Shown here: positions 33,604 through 45,300 of the stretch, one piece after another | Position numbering within the stretch: the first letter of the stretch is position 1 | How the letters are laid out: each line of letters starts with the position of its first letter | Assembly (NCBI RefSeq): GCF_018812025.1 | Contig: NC_063052.1 | Location: 29,333,193 to 29,397,192 of the forward strand | DNA: 64,000 nt | DNA from: Megalobrama amblycephala | Taxonomy: Eukaryota > Chordata > Actinopteri > Cypriniformes > Xenocyprididae | Direction: 5' to 3' | Notes under the pieces: model-generated | Told to the model about the DNA's origin: nothing | The model's input: only the letters and a program-made list of their open reading frames with translations | Databases searched by the model: none | Translations under genes and position numbers: made by a program

Positions 33604-34235
33604 ATGGATGCCGTGGTGAAGAGATCTCTGGGTGCTCCTCTCCGACAGCTGACCAGCTGCGTGACGGGGAACAAGGATGGATTTAGCCGGAAAGGCAAGA
33701 GCGTCCGCAGGAAGAGCGCCCCCTGCTGCTACGGTCAGACAGGACTTGACTCATCCTGGTTAAGGACTTACCAGGCAGAACTGCACAGGGAAAGGTACAA
33801 AAATATTCTTATAAAGTTATTCGACACTTTAATAGTCCGTATAAGTCCAGTGTCTAATAGCTGATCTTTATTGCTCAATTTAAATCGTAATTGTTTATAT
33901 TCTGAACAGGAAATTGAGGCAAGTCAAGTTTGCGCAGAAGAACGCAGAAAGAACCGCAATGAGGACACATCATAGAAGTCCACACCGCCTCACAAAGGTA
34001 CGTTTGTGCCTTCTGTCGCCAGATATATTTGCTGGAACGGCAGAATATAGTGGCTAACTTTTAGTATATGTGTATTTTTCAGACACCGGTTCAGAGGGCA
34101 AACCTAAAAAGCAAGGCCGCCACCAAAAATGACAACTCTCTTTTTGGCGCCTTCCAAGGGCTCAGTCTGAGCATGAGTGGAGTACAAACCTCTGTAACAT
34201 CATCATCAAGTGCAGATCCATGCAAAGTCATGTGA
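33604..34235 (+). CDS. Divergent complexin (complexin-3/4-like) with CaaX box
   Basis: Complexins bind assembled SNARE complexes and tune vesicle fusion. Types 3 and 4 are farnesylated and act at retinal ribbon synapses. Exons 33604-33794, 33910-33997, 34083-34235 join in phase to 143 residues. The N-terminus MDAVVKRSLGAPLRQLT matches the complexin-3/4 start in spacing. Residues 64-92 align with the SNARE-binding central helix. Arg67 and Arg78 correspond to the key Arg48 and Arg59 of complexin-1, Phe71 to Tyr52 (Phe also in complexin-3), and Arg82 and Arg86 are kept. However, Pro88-His89 replaces the Lys69-Tyr70 pair. The acidic C-terminal stretch of complexin-3/4 is absent, replaced by a short SLFGAFQGLSLSMSG segment. 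The last four residues CKVM form a CaaX prenylation signal, as in types 3/4. Membership was judged by eye. No symbol is given because the paralogue is unclear. Confidence 0.75.
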
Positions 34236-34478
34236 CGACACAGAAGGAAAACATTTAAGTGACTCTGATGGTGTGACATCTAATTATCCTTATCTATTTT
34301 ATTTCTTGGTTACCAAGAATAATTTACTTGAAAATGCTGGTAATAATAATAATATCTGAGGTGAATTATGACCTGCAGATCCTGCATTTCAGGAACATAA
34401 TATGATTATGATAAATCATGATTATTATAGGTCATGAGACATCATTGAAAATCAGTTAAAAAAAATAACTAAATTATC

Positions 34479-34484
34479 AATAAA
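34479..34484 (+). terminator. Polyadenylation signal of the complexin-like gene
   Basis: AATAAA lies about 245 bases after the stop codon and just upstream of a TTAA element. It is the best candidate in the short 3' flank. Confidence 0.5.
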
Positions 34485-34514
34485 AAACGATTTAATTTTT
34501 AAAAAAAATTATAT

Positions 34515-34844
34515 TTAAAGGGATAGTTCACCCAAAAATGAAAATTCTGTCATCATTTACTCCCCCTCAAGTAGGCTCCACTTCCAAACCTGTATGAATT
34601 TCTTTGTTCTGCTGAACACAAAAGAAGATATTTGGAACAGTGTTTGTAACCAAGCAGATCTTGGCCCCCATTGACTACCATAGTATTTATTTTTGGGGGG
34701 CGAGATCTGTTTGGTTACTGACATTCTTCCAAATATCTTCTTTTGTGTTCAGCAGAACAAAGACATTTATACAGGTTTGGAACTACTTGAGGGGGAGTAA
34801 ATGATGACAGATTTTTTTTATTTTTGGCTGAACTATCCCTTTAA
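34515..34844. repeat. Fold-back element (GGGATAGTTCACCC family) bordered by TTAA
   Basis: Left AAAGGGATAGTTCACCCAAA pairs with right GGCTGAACTATCCCTTT. The arms continue through GAACACAAAAGAAGATATTT against AAATATCTTCTTTTGTGTTC. TTAA occurs at 34515-34518 and 34841-34844. The right TTAA is shared with the next element. Confidence 0.75.
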
Positions 34845-35524
34845 AGGTCCCGTTTTTCGTGGTTTTTTGAAGCTTTGATTGTGTTTATAGTGTGCAATAT
34901 AACATGTGTTCATGTTTCGCGTGTAAAAAAACACAGTATTTTTCACATAATTTACTTATCTGTATACTGCTGTTTCCACTGTCATAAAAACGGGCTGATG
35001 ACTTCCTTGTTCTATGAAGTCCCTCCTTCAGAAATACGTAACGAGTTCTGATTGTGCCAGCGGTTCCTGTGTTGTGATTCGACAGCAGCTTAGCGCTCCT
35101 TGCCCGGAAAGGTCACGCCTCTTACCATAACGTGGAGATGCATGCGCTCAGTGTTATTGAAAACATGTCTTTAATTTTACCCTATCAATTTGAGCCGGAA
35201 TCAGACCCGGTGATTGGACTGCGGGATGAAAATAACAGCGTTTCGACAACATGGCGACAAACACACTCTACAAACGCAACTCTTGTGTATTCCTGTGGGC
35301 GGAGGTTAGTCAAAAAACTGTTTTAGTGACGTCATTAAAGAAGGAAGTAGAGGGATGTAGTCCAAACTGGCCGTTCGATGTAGGCGACTTCTGTTAAATA
35401 AAATATCTCGCTTGGCATTGAACTTTGAGCTTTAAAATTTTACAGATTTTATTTATACTCTAACAATAACATTACACACTAACTAAAGTTTGAAACATGG
35501 GATCACGAAGAACGGGACCTTTAA
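34841..35524. mobile_element. piggyBac-like non-autonomous element (AGGTCCCG termini)
   Basis: Termini AGGTCCCGTTTTTCGT and ACGAAGAACGGGACCT are imperfect inverted repeats bordered by TTAA at 34841-34844 and 35521-35524. A short open frame inside (35132-35326) has no recognisable domain. Confidence 0.75.
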
Positions 35525-36930
35525 TATATTTTAAACATTATTAACTTTGTCACTTTAACTAAAATTTGAAAATAAATTTGAATTGTAAGTCAGAAGAATT
35601 TTTACTGGTGATGTCAGACTCATATGTGCAATTCATATGTATTTTCTCCATGTTTCTGTAACTCATTTGTTATTTCCTTCTGAACGCTCAAGTTCAGTGA
35701 GGATGTACAGTAACTTCAAAAAACAGCTGAACTCATTTTGTTTCTCAGGTGCCTCAAACTGCACTGACACTCTAACTGCTGGTAAACAACTGAACTTATG
35801 CATCAACTTATGTTTCTTTACTTACATTTTTCCAATAAAGATGATCAACATTTTATCATTTTGCAGATAATTTTCTTCATTTACCTGAATTTTGCAACAT
35901 TTTCAGATCACGTGTGTGAACACAAGGAACAAAATGGTATTTGTCAAATAATGAATACCTGGTGCTGTGTTTATATATAAGACAATTTAATTAGTGGCTA
36001 CAGATAAACAACACAATATTATTACAGTACAGAGCATTGAAGGAAATGATCCAGCACATTTGGCCGTGTTCCCCACCTGTTTGTAGAAAGACTGTGTACA
36101 GGAAAGGCCGTGTCTTTAATTATTTTCTTCGTCCTTCTCTTGCTCGCCAAAGGTAAAGCATCTCACTCATGCTTGGACTCAGGAACACGATACTCGGCAC
36201 TTTACAGGATTGACAGTTGTCGAAACAAGATACCATAGGAGACACTGGATTTACTGAAGACCTGATATGAGCAATGATAGGCCACTGCATGACACTGTGC
36301 AAGAATAAACCAAACCTGGACACACAATGCTGGGGTTAGTTGTCACACTTTTTCTAGTAAATTTTAAGTCAGTTACTAAGATGTTTTTTCACTCTGGAGT
36401 CAAAATACAGTTCAACAGTCCATAAGTTCACCTTTTGTGTAACATTTGGAACCTGCAGTTTCACACTGATTTGAAATATGAAATATTTTAAATATACAGG
36501 CTGTCAGATCTAGAATCTGAGGGCGCAAAAAAATCTAAATCACCTTTAAAGTTGTCCAAATAAAGTCCTTAGCAATGCATATCCACTCACAAAAATACAT
36601 TTTTGATATATTTAAGGTAGAAATTTTACAAAATATCTTCATGGAACATGATCTTTACTTAATATCCTAATGATTTTTGGCATAGAAGAAAAATCGATAA
36701 TTTTGACCCATACAATGTATTGTTGGCTATTGCTACAAATATACCTGTGCAACTTATGACTGGTTTTGCGGTCCAGGGTCATATTTGTGTTTCTTTTTTT
36801 TTTACTTAAGTAAGAGTGTTGAACTTTCTTATGCATCCTATATTCTGCAATCCAGAATGACAGGACAACTGTAAGGTTTGTTTGAGCGGCGCCCACTACT
36901 GTACAGGAGTGAATTTACATTTTCTAAAAG
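35525..36930. other. Spacer without recognisable genes
   Basis: AT-rich sequence with only short frames on either strand, none resembling a known family. No clear terminal repeats were found here. Confidence 0.4.
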
Positions 36931-36934
36931 CGTT

Positions 36935-37870
36935 AGTTCACCCAAAACTGAAATTTCTGTCATTAATTACTCACCAACATGTCATTCCAAACCTGCAAGA
37001 CCTTTGTTCATCTTTGGAACACAAATTAAGATATTTTTGATGTAATCTGAGAGGTTTTTTATCTCCCATAGAAAGCAATGAAATTACCACATTCAAGGTC
37101 CAGAGAAGTAGTAAAGACATGACTACAGTGATTCAACCTTAAAGGTGCTCTGTGTAATTTTTTGACTGTACTAAAGCATAAAAATATGTTTGCAGATATT
37201 TATTAAACATGCTGAGTTCACATACTCGTTTCTCTGAAAACCATTGCTACAGCCAGTTATTTTACTTTGAAATTTGCGTTCCATGTAAGAATTAATGTTT
37301 TTGTTTTGGTCTGTGCAAGACCACACGTTGACAATTTACCCAATAGTATTTCGCCACCCCGGGTTGCCAGTTGGCGGAAAACACATGCAGCGAATTGCAG
37401 CCATGGAAGCCAGCGAACAAACTGGACTGCATTTGAATGACTGAATTTGGACTGCAGTACCCATTTCAACCACAAGCTGTCATTCTTACATAGAGCACCT
37501 TTAATGTTATAAAGCGACAAGAATACTATTTGTGCGCAAAAACACAACAAAAATAATGACTTTATTCAACAATTTCATCTCTTCCATGTCAGTCTTCTAC
37601 ACAGTTGATGCAGTGAACGCAGCGCAGAGCTTCTGCGTTCTACGTCGGAACGCCGGCTTAGTATTGGCCGACGCTGTTCACATGATGCATGCGTGTGATG
37701 CTGACTCAAGAGCCGGCACAGATTTGCCTTCCGACGTAGAACACGGAAGCTCTGCAATGTGTCTTCAATGTAAACTGCGTAGGAGACTGACAGGCTAGAG
37801 AGGAAATTGTTGAATAAAGTAGTTATTTTTGTTTTGTTTTGTTTTTGCGCACAAAAAGTATTCTCTTTTT
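36935..37870. repeat. Fold-back MITE split by a TTAA element
   Basis: The left part (GTTAGTTCACCCAAAACTG to GACTACAGTGATTCAACC) and right part (TGTTATAAAGCGACAAGAAT onward) belong to the 40717-41490 family. A separate element occupies 37139-37504. The middle (37590-37800) is palindromic around TTCTACGTCGGA / TCCGACGTAGAA, which explains the overlapping frames on both strands. The right end is degraded. Confidence 0.7.
37139..37504. mobile_element. TTAA-flanked MITE nested in a fold-back element
   Basis: Termini AGGTGCTCTGTGTAA and TTACATAGAGCACCT are inverted copies with one mismatch, bordered by TTAA on both sides. The interrupted sequence CAACC-TTAA-TGTTAT is found uninterrupted at about 40952 and 4541. 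Confidence 0.8.
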
Positions 37871-38559
37871 TTAGGGAGTAACGCAATATTGTAACACATT
37901 ATTTTTAAAAGTAACCTTCCCCAACGCTGCAGGCTATATGGTTTTCAGCTAAAATCAATAAAACTTAAGCAAAAATTAAATGGTAAAACAATCTATGAAA
38001 CTTGGAAAAGGTGACATGCAAAAATATCCAACCATTTAATGTTTGGGTTAAAAAGACCAATTTAGAAACTTTACAACATATGCTAACATGATAACTTACC
38101 CCAATAAAATGTGATGGAAAAATACTTGTCTGAGTATATGCTGAGTATATATTTTTACTAGCATTATATTAAAATATAATTTGGAGGATGAAACTCACAA
38201 AATTATTCAAATTTAAGAGGGTTTTGAACTACATGTTTGAAACCAACAAACAAAACCACTTTATAGTGACACATTTTTTAAAATTGTTTAATAAAAAAAA
38301 AAGATAAAAATTAAAAATGTATAATATATTAAAAAAAAATACATGGAACATTAAAACGTAAAATATACATTATATAGGCTATATACCTATATAATATATA
38401 GCCTATTCTAAAATTGTCTAAATTTTTAAATAATAAATACATTTTAAATTCATTTATCTCTTAAATATACAGTATATTTATGCACACACGTAGAACGTAT
38501 TTCTAAAGATCACATCAGCCTGAGGTAAATACACCTGTGAGCCTCCAGCGTATTCCCGT

Positions 38560-38990
38560 GTCCTCTAGCACAGGTTGGCCCCGCCTATTTCCTCCCCAGC
38601 AGGGCCTCTGAGGTGTGACGCTCTGTCCCCTACCTGTTCATCCAGACAGCTTGTTGAACAGATAACACGTAGGTGTCAGCAGAGAGGGAGATAAAGACAG
38701 CGCCTGCTATCAAGAAGCCGATTATACTCAAACCTCTGCGGGTTTCATCCCGTACTTTATGCAATAACTGACGCGTGATTTGATGACCAGACAACCCGCG
38801 CGCTCATTCTGAGGAGGTTTTGCCAACGCGCGAGATGTTATATGTGTGGAAAGTTGATACAGGGGAATAATATTGACAATCATTGCACTTATTCCCAGAG
38901 GAACTTTCCAAGGGCGGATGAATTACGCAGTGAGGAACGTCTGGATTCTCCTTGGAAGTATTTGGATCACGCTAGAGTCTGTACTGGTAA
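38560..38990 (+). promoter_or_regulatory. GC-rich upstream region, probable hcn3 promoter and 5' exon
   Basis: This stretch is much less AT-rich than its surroundings and holds CpG clusters (CCCGCGCGCTC, CAACGCGCGAG). A donor-like CTG|GTAAAC lies at about 38986. It precedes the first hcn3 coding exon by about 330 bases. No TATA box is clear. Assignment rests on position and composition. Confidence 0.35.
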
Positions 38991-39320
38991 ACTTACAGAA
39001 AATACAGTAAATATACATGTTTGAAATTGCTAGTTGAGACCTGTATTGCTTTGTCTCAACATAGCCTATATTAATTGAGAAAGGACAAAACTTAGTTAAT
39101 TCAAAAAGCAGTTATGTGTATTAAGAAGTGTTCAAATCACATTTAGACCTTTTCATATTGAAAGCTTGAGGTTTTGTAAGTAAACCTTACATGTTTTACT
39201 AGTACAAAAGGATTCTGTGTTTGCAAAGTATGATGTCCTCATTCTGTTCTTGAGATTCTGCTCAATTCATCTGCCAAATTAGTCATCAACGTGATCCTGC
39301 ATTAACATCAGATCTGAATT

Positions 39321-42300
39321 ATGGATGCTGATGGACAGCCTCCTGCTTCAAATGGTGACTCGACGCTCCGCTCCAGAGGTGGCTTCTCCCTAACCAACTG
39401 GCGGTCCTCTTCGAGGACTTTATTGCGAGGAGGAGAGGATGTGAGCCGAAGGCTGCTGTCTGGTTCGAACCACCAACAGGAACGGACAGACTCAGGGGCC
39501 AGTCCCAGCTCAAAGTCTCTTGAGGTGACTGCAGGGTTAGATGGCACAACAGCAACCACCACCGTGACCGCATCCACTCCACCTCACCGTGAAAAAGCCA
39601 TGGAAGAGTCGAGGGGGACTGCGGGAGCCCCTCTGCCGTCTGAATCAGAGGAAGGTGTCATCCCTGACCAGTCCACTTTTCTCCAGAGACAGTTCAGCTC
39701 CTTGCTGCAGCCAGGGGTCAACAAGTTCTCGCTGCGAATGTTTGGGAGTGCGAAGGGTGTCGCAGCTGAGCAGCAAAGGGTCAAGTCATTTGGGGTGTGG
39801 ATTATACATCCATATAGTGACTTCAGGTGAGTGACGCCTGGGAAGGGGAAAATATGACTTGGCAGAAACAAGGGGAGTGTTGTTGTGACTGTAATAATCA
39901 TTTTTAGATCAAGTAAATGACCAGGTTTACTTGATTTTAGTAGGTTTTTTTTTAAGTTCACTTAATATTCTCATGACAGTTCTTTTTTTGTTTAAAAAAA
40001 AATTTGGTTTGACTATCTAAAACAAAAGCCGTAGCAAAAGAGTTGTATTTTTTCCAGTTCAAATATGCTTACTCTTAAAAACTGCTTAGTGGTTCTGACC
40101 CGTTTGTCCTCTCCCCAGCATGCACAGGGGTGTGAATAATTTTACTAGTTTTATTTGCACAGCTGCTGTTAATTTTTGGAGCTTGTTATCTTGTGATATC
40201 AGGATGAGTTTGTTAAAATGATCGATTGATTGTTACCCTTGTCGTGTTTCGTGTGCCAGTTGTTGAGGTTTCTGTGTGTTTTTTGTCTTATGAGTTCTAC
40301 TGATGTAGTCAGTTTTGTTTATATCAGTAATATTGTAGTACACATTTATATTTGGAATTAATATTTTTTATATTTTCCATTTTAATTTTATTTTTTGTAA
40401 AATTTACATTTTATTGTGTTTTTGTCATTTTATATATATATATTCTATTTAGTTTTTAGTAACATTTATTTTAGTTTTAGTCATTTTAGTTCTTCAATTT
40501 GAACCAAATAAAAATTAGAAATGTTGACTTGGCTACTAGCCGAAATAAAATGTTTTATTAAATATTTTTATTTTATTTCATTTAATGTAAATGTTTTTTC
40601 TATGATATTTTTAGTTAATGATAACAATACTGAAATACAAAAAGTGTTATGTTTTGGTGCTCAGATTATGCAGCTTGTTGAGGAGTGGCGTTATGTTCAT
40701 TGTAGAGATCGGACTTAAAGGGTTAGTTCACCCCAAAATGAAAATTCTGTCATTAATTACTCACCTTCATGTCGTTCTACACCCATAAGACCTTCGTTAA
40801 TCTTCGGAACACAAATTAAGATATTTTTGATGAAATCCGATGGATCAGTGTGGCCTCTTTTGCCAGGAATGTCACCGAACATCCCAAGATCCAGAAAGCT
40901 ACTAAAGACATATTTAAAACAGTTCATGTGACTACAGTGGTTCAACCTTAATGTTATGAAGTGACGAGAATACTTTTTGTGCACCAAAAAAACAAAATAA
41001 CGACTTTTCGACAATATCTAGTGATGGCCGATTTCAAAAGACTGCTTCGAAGCTTTACAAATCTTTTGTTTTGAATCAGTGGTTCTGATCGCGCAAACGA
41101 AGCCTCGTTTTCTGAAATCACGTGACTTTGCCGCTCCGAACCACTGATTCGAAACAAAAGATTCGTAAAGCGTAAAGTTAAGATTCGTAAAGTTTTTGAA
41201 ATCGCCCATCACTAGATATTGTTGAATAAAGTTGTTATTTTGTTTTTTTGGAGCACAAAAAGTGTTCTCGTCCCTTCAAAACATTAAGGTTGAACCACTG
41301 TAGTCACATGAAATAAGTCTTTAGTAACTTTCTGGATCTTGAGAGGTTTGGTGACATTGCTGGCAATAGAGGCCACACTGAGCCATCAGATTTCATCAAA
41401 AATATCTTAATTTGTGTTCTGAAGATGAATGAAGGTCTTACGGGTCTGGAACGAATTATTTTCATTTTTGGGTGAACTAACCTTTTAAGATCATGGACAA
41501 TAGAGACTTGAGGGTGGACTATTTTGACTTTTTCATCATATGGATGACTTTTTTTAAAACCAAAAACCATTTTAGTGTAAAAAATTGTAACATTTATTTT
41601 TGTTAGGATGGTTAATATACACTGATGAGCTAAAACATTACAACCAGTTGAATATCATTGATTATCTCTTAACAATGACACTGTGGCAAAAGTCATACAA
41701 AATTGTAATGATGATATAGGAGGAATATGTCACAACTCAGTGCATATGATGACCCCTTTCCACCGACAGGCAAATACTATAGGCATAGAAAGATGGTTCA
41801 CTCCTATTAGTTATCAATGGGAGAAACTGCAACGTGCAATATGGCGGTATACGTCCCACCTTCTAAGTAAAAGAGCCAATCGCTGATTCCCATAGGAACC
41901 TGAGGCTCGTGCTTAGGACTGCACATGCACATTTTGCTAGTCTAGCCTGAAAATACACTTTTTTTTAACGCTATTTGAGCATAAGAAACAACACTTATGG
42001 GACAGTTCATATCAGATTTTGTTGCTGATTTGAAATATGTTATTTAATTGTGAGTTCGCCAAGCAGTTTTTGAGATTTCAGGATTCCCCCATTCAAATAG
42101 ATAGGACTTGGTCTTAGATGCCAGAAATAGCTGACTGGAGGCGTTGCAAATATGGCCGTCGCGTGAACAGACTTTCCTTGAAAGGGACTTTGCCGACAGG
42201 ACACTGGTACTTGAGCGTCTGGAACTGGACCTTTAGATCAGTGGAAGAAGGTCACTTTTACGAAAAAAGCTAAAAACACATTATTCACAAATGGTTTGAG

Positions 42301-45300
42301 GAACCTGATGAAGAGTTCAAGGTGTTGCCCTGGCCTCTAAATTCTCGATCTCAGTCCAATTGACCATCTGTGGGATGTGCTGCACCAAGTTCAATCCATG
42401 GCGGCTCCACCTTGCACATACGGGACTTGAAGGATCTGTTGTTAACGTGGATATCACAGATACCATAGGACGCCTTCGGGCTCTTGCCTCAGGTCGATGC
42501 TGTCTTGGCAGCACAAGGAAGACCAACAGCATATTAGGCAGGTGGTCATAATGTTTTGGCTCATCAGTGATTAGCTGTGATGTGTGAAAACATCTTGCAA
42601 TTCAACTTAACTTTCATTGCCATCAATAATCATACAATGTCAACAAGCACTTATGCCACAAATCAGGTCCTAAAAGCACGTACCTTTCAATCACCACAGT
42701 AAAGCACAATGCTACACAGGTCAGTTACAGCGCTTTCCCTTATAGAGTTACCATTAGCCAGAAAGGTATCATTGTTGAAGGATGGGCTGGAGGGACCCAT
42801 TCGGTTACAGAGTGTCAGGTTAATGTTCTTTGTCTGAAACACGTACTCAGAGAAAGCAGCAAGATGTCAAAGGATAAACGGATTGTGTTTTCAGAAAGCA
42901 AGACATGATCTCTAATGGGAACTCAGTCTCAGTCTCCACACCTGTTTCATACAGTCCAAAGAGAAAAATGTGTGCACAAGTAGGAGAAATCAAAACCAAC
43001 ATTTTTGACTCATTAATCCAATTTAATGACACTAGAATCACCAGTTACGTTACTGTTTTTTTTTTTTTTTTTTACTATAATTTGTTTAACGTTCCAAGAT
43101 CTTCCTTTTAGCTACAGTAAAACAAACCCTTGAGCCCTTTGAATTACTTCTGTTTTATCAACAGATCAAATGCATCTTTAATTTCCAGGCCCTGTTACTG
43201 GTAACATTGTTGTTAATTACTTCAACTCTATACTTACTGATAACATTCAGCATTAATTTTTAAACTGGGACACTTAAATATGAAGGTTAAAAGGTCATGA
43301 TATGACTTGAATTACCAACAAAATTTCAAGACTTTTTGTTTTGGGTTTTTCAGTGTTTGATGGCAGTACTGATATGTTGAATGAGATTATACAGTTTATT
43401 GGCAAATAGGATGACTAAGACGAATCTCATTTACTCATTCACTGATTTTCCATTGGCGATGCTGTCAATAGATTTTTAATCAGATTTTTAGCAGATTTGT
43501 CATGTTTTTATATTCCCTTCCTCATTTTACTCAAAAAATATCATATAGTGATAAAATATATATAGTGATAAAATCTGCACTGCTATGTTATAGTGCAATC
43601 CTACCTAGAGCTCATGTCAATAGTTGTCATCACTGGAATTGTCTGATACTGATAAAACAGTCACTTTCATTCTCACATGAGTTAAATGACAACCATGAGA
43701 TATAAAAACATATTTGACTTTTAAAAACTGTATTCAAGTACCCACTCATTCCAGTTGACTGACGCTGCATTGGAAAATATGACCACAGGTGGAAACTTCA
43801 AACCATCGAGCACACGTACGGTAGTGCGCAAAAGACTACATATCCAGTTTAAACAGTCACATACTGTACAGTATGTTCACGACTCTCCATTACCACCTTA
43901 GTAATTAATATGGAGAGGAATGCTTTGCGACACGTGCAATTGACGTAATTTGCCTGTTTGCTCAAGGGTTCTGTTGGGCCTATGTACTGTAGAACTATTT
44001 AGGGGTTCCCATCATGAGAGCATTTTATGGATTTAGTTTTAATTAATTTTGTATTTTTTATAAAATTGTATGAGTTAAACAGCTCGCAAATGTACTTTTG
44101 CTATAATTGAAATAACATGTTAAACGTGAAAGCATTATGCAATCATTTAAGACATTTCTCCTTATATAGAGTCTTTTTGGCATAAAGCATTCTTTAAAGC
44201 GGAGTCAAGAACCCCAGGGTTCCATGTAAAACCCCACTGAACTTTTTTTTCTAATATAGATACTTATTTGAATAAATGGCTCATTTTGTACTTGTAATTT
44301 TGAATTAAACTTTTTGTCCATAATAGATTATCAGGTGTGCTTTACAGAGTCACATATTTGTTTCTTAGAAAATAATCTTTTATTCATCTTCAAGTGTCTG
44401 GGACTGGTTGAATTTTTTTCCACGAAACATGGGACGTCGCCATAGGACAGCGTCTTATTAAGTTACAGAGACGGTCATCGTATAGCACCCTGAAGGTCTC
44501 TGCTCTAGCAGCTTCAAACTAGCAACCTTTAGGTTACCAGCCTTGATCTTTAAACCACAAGGATATACTGCACTGAATTTTTTTAAATATAATTTTTGTA
44601 AGTTTTGTTTAGTTTAGAGGCAACATAAGCTACTAAAAAGCTTCAAAGTTCATACAAAAGAGCAAAATTATTAGCGTTTGGATTAGGCATGTATGATATA
44701 TGATTTTTTTATGTCTGACTGATATCAAATATTTAATGATACAATTATATTTTTTAATGCTAATGATACTTAATTGTTTGTTTTTTCCCTCTATTTTAAC
44801 ATTTAGATTTAGATTTTGAAGCCCAAAAAAATTCATCCATCCATTATAAGAAATCCATACAGCTCCGGGGGTTAATAAAGACCGTACACGTACTGCACAA
44901 GTCGACTTGCGCCAAATGAGTAACCCCTGACAAGATGTATGACACTGTAGCGTAAGCTTAAAAGCCATGCGTCATGCGTCGGTTCAGAGGTCACTCATCC
45001 GCCGCAAATCGATGCAAAGAGCTGTCTGCCGAAGCTAGTTATTATAGTTGATAACGAAACCCCCATCGCTTTGCTTCAGAAGGCCTTTATTAACCCCTTG
45101 GAGCCGTATGGATTACTTTTATGATAGATGGATGCATTTTTTTGGCTTCAAAATGCCCCACCCACACACACAACAATTATAAAGCTTGAAGGAGCAAGGA
45201 TATTTTTAAATATATCTCTGATTGTGTTAGTCTGAAATGTAGTCATATACACCTAGGATGGTGTATTTTTGGGTAAACTAACCCTTTAATCTCTAAAAAC

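Noticed and set aside
37532..37886. Two similar frames on opposite strands
   Set aside because: They are mirror images produced by the palindromic centre of a MITE.
38674..38704. RE1/NRSF-like half sites (GTCAGCAGA and AGACAGCGCC) upstream of hcn3
   Set aside because: The halves are in the right order, but the spacing does not match the accepted RE1 arrangements and the left half is weak.
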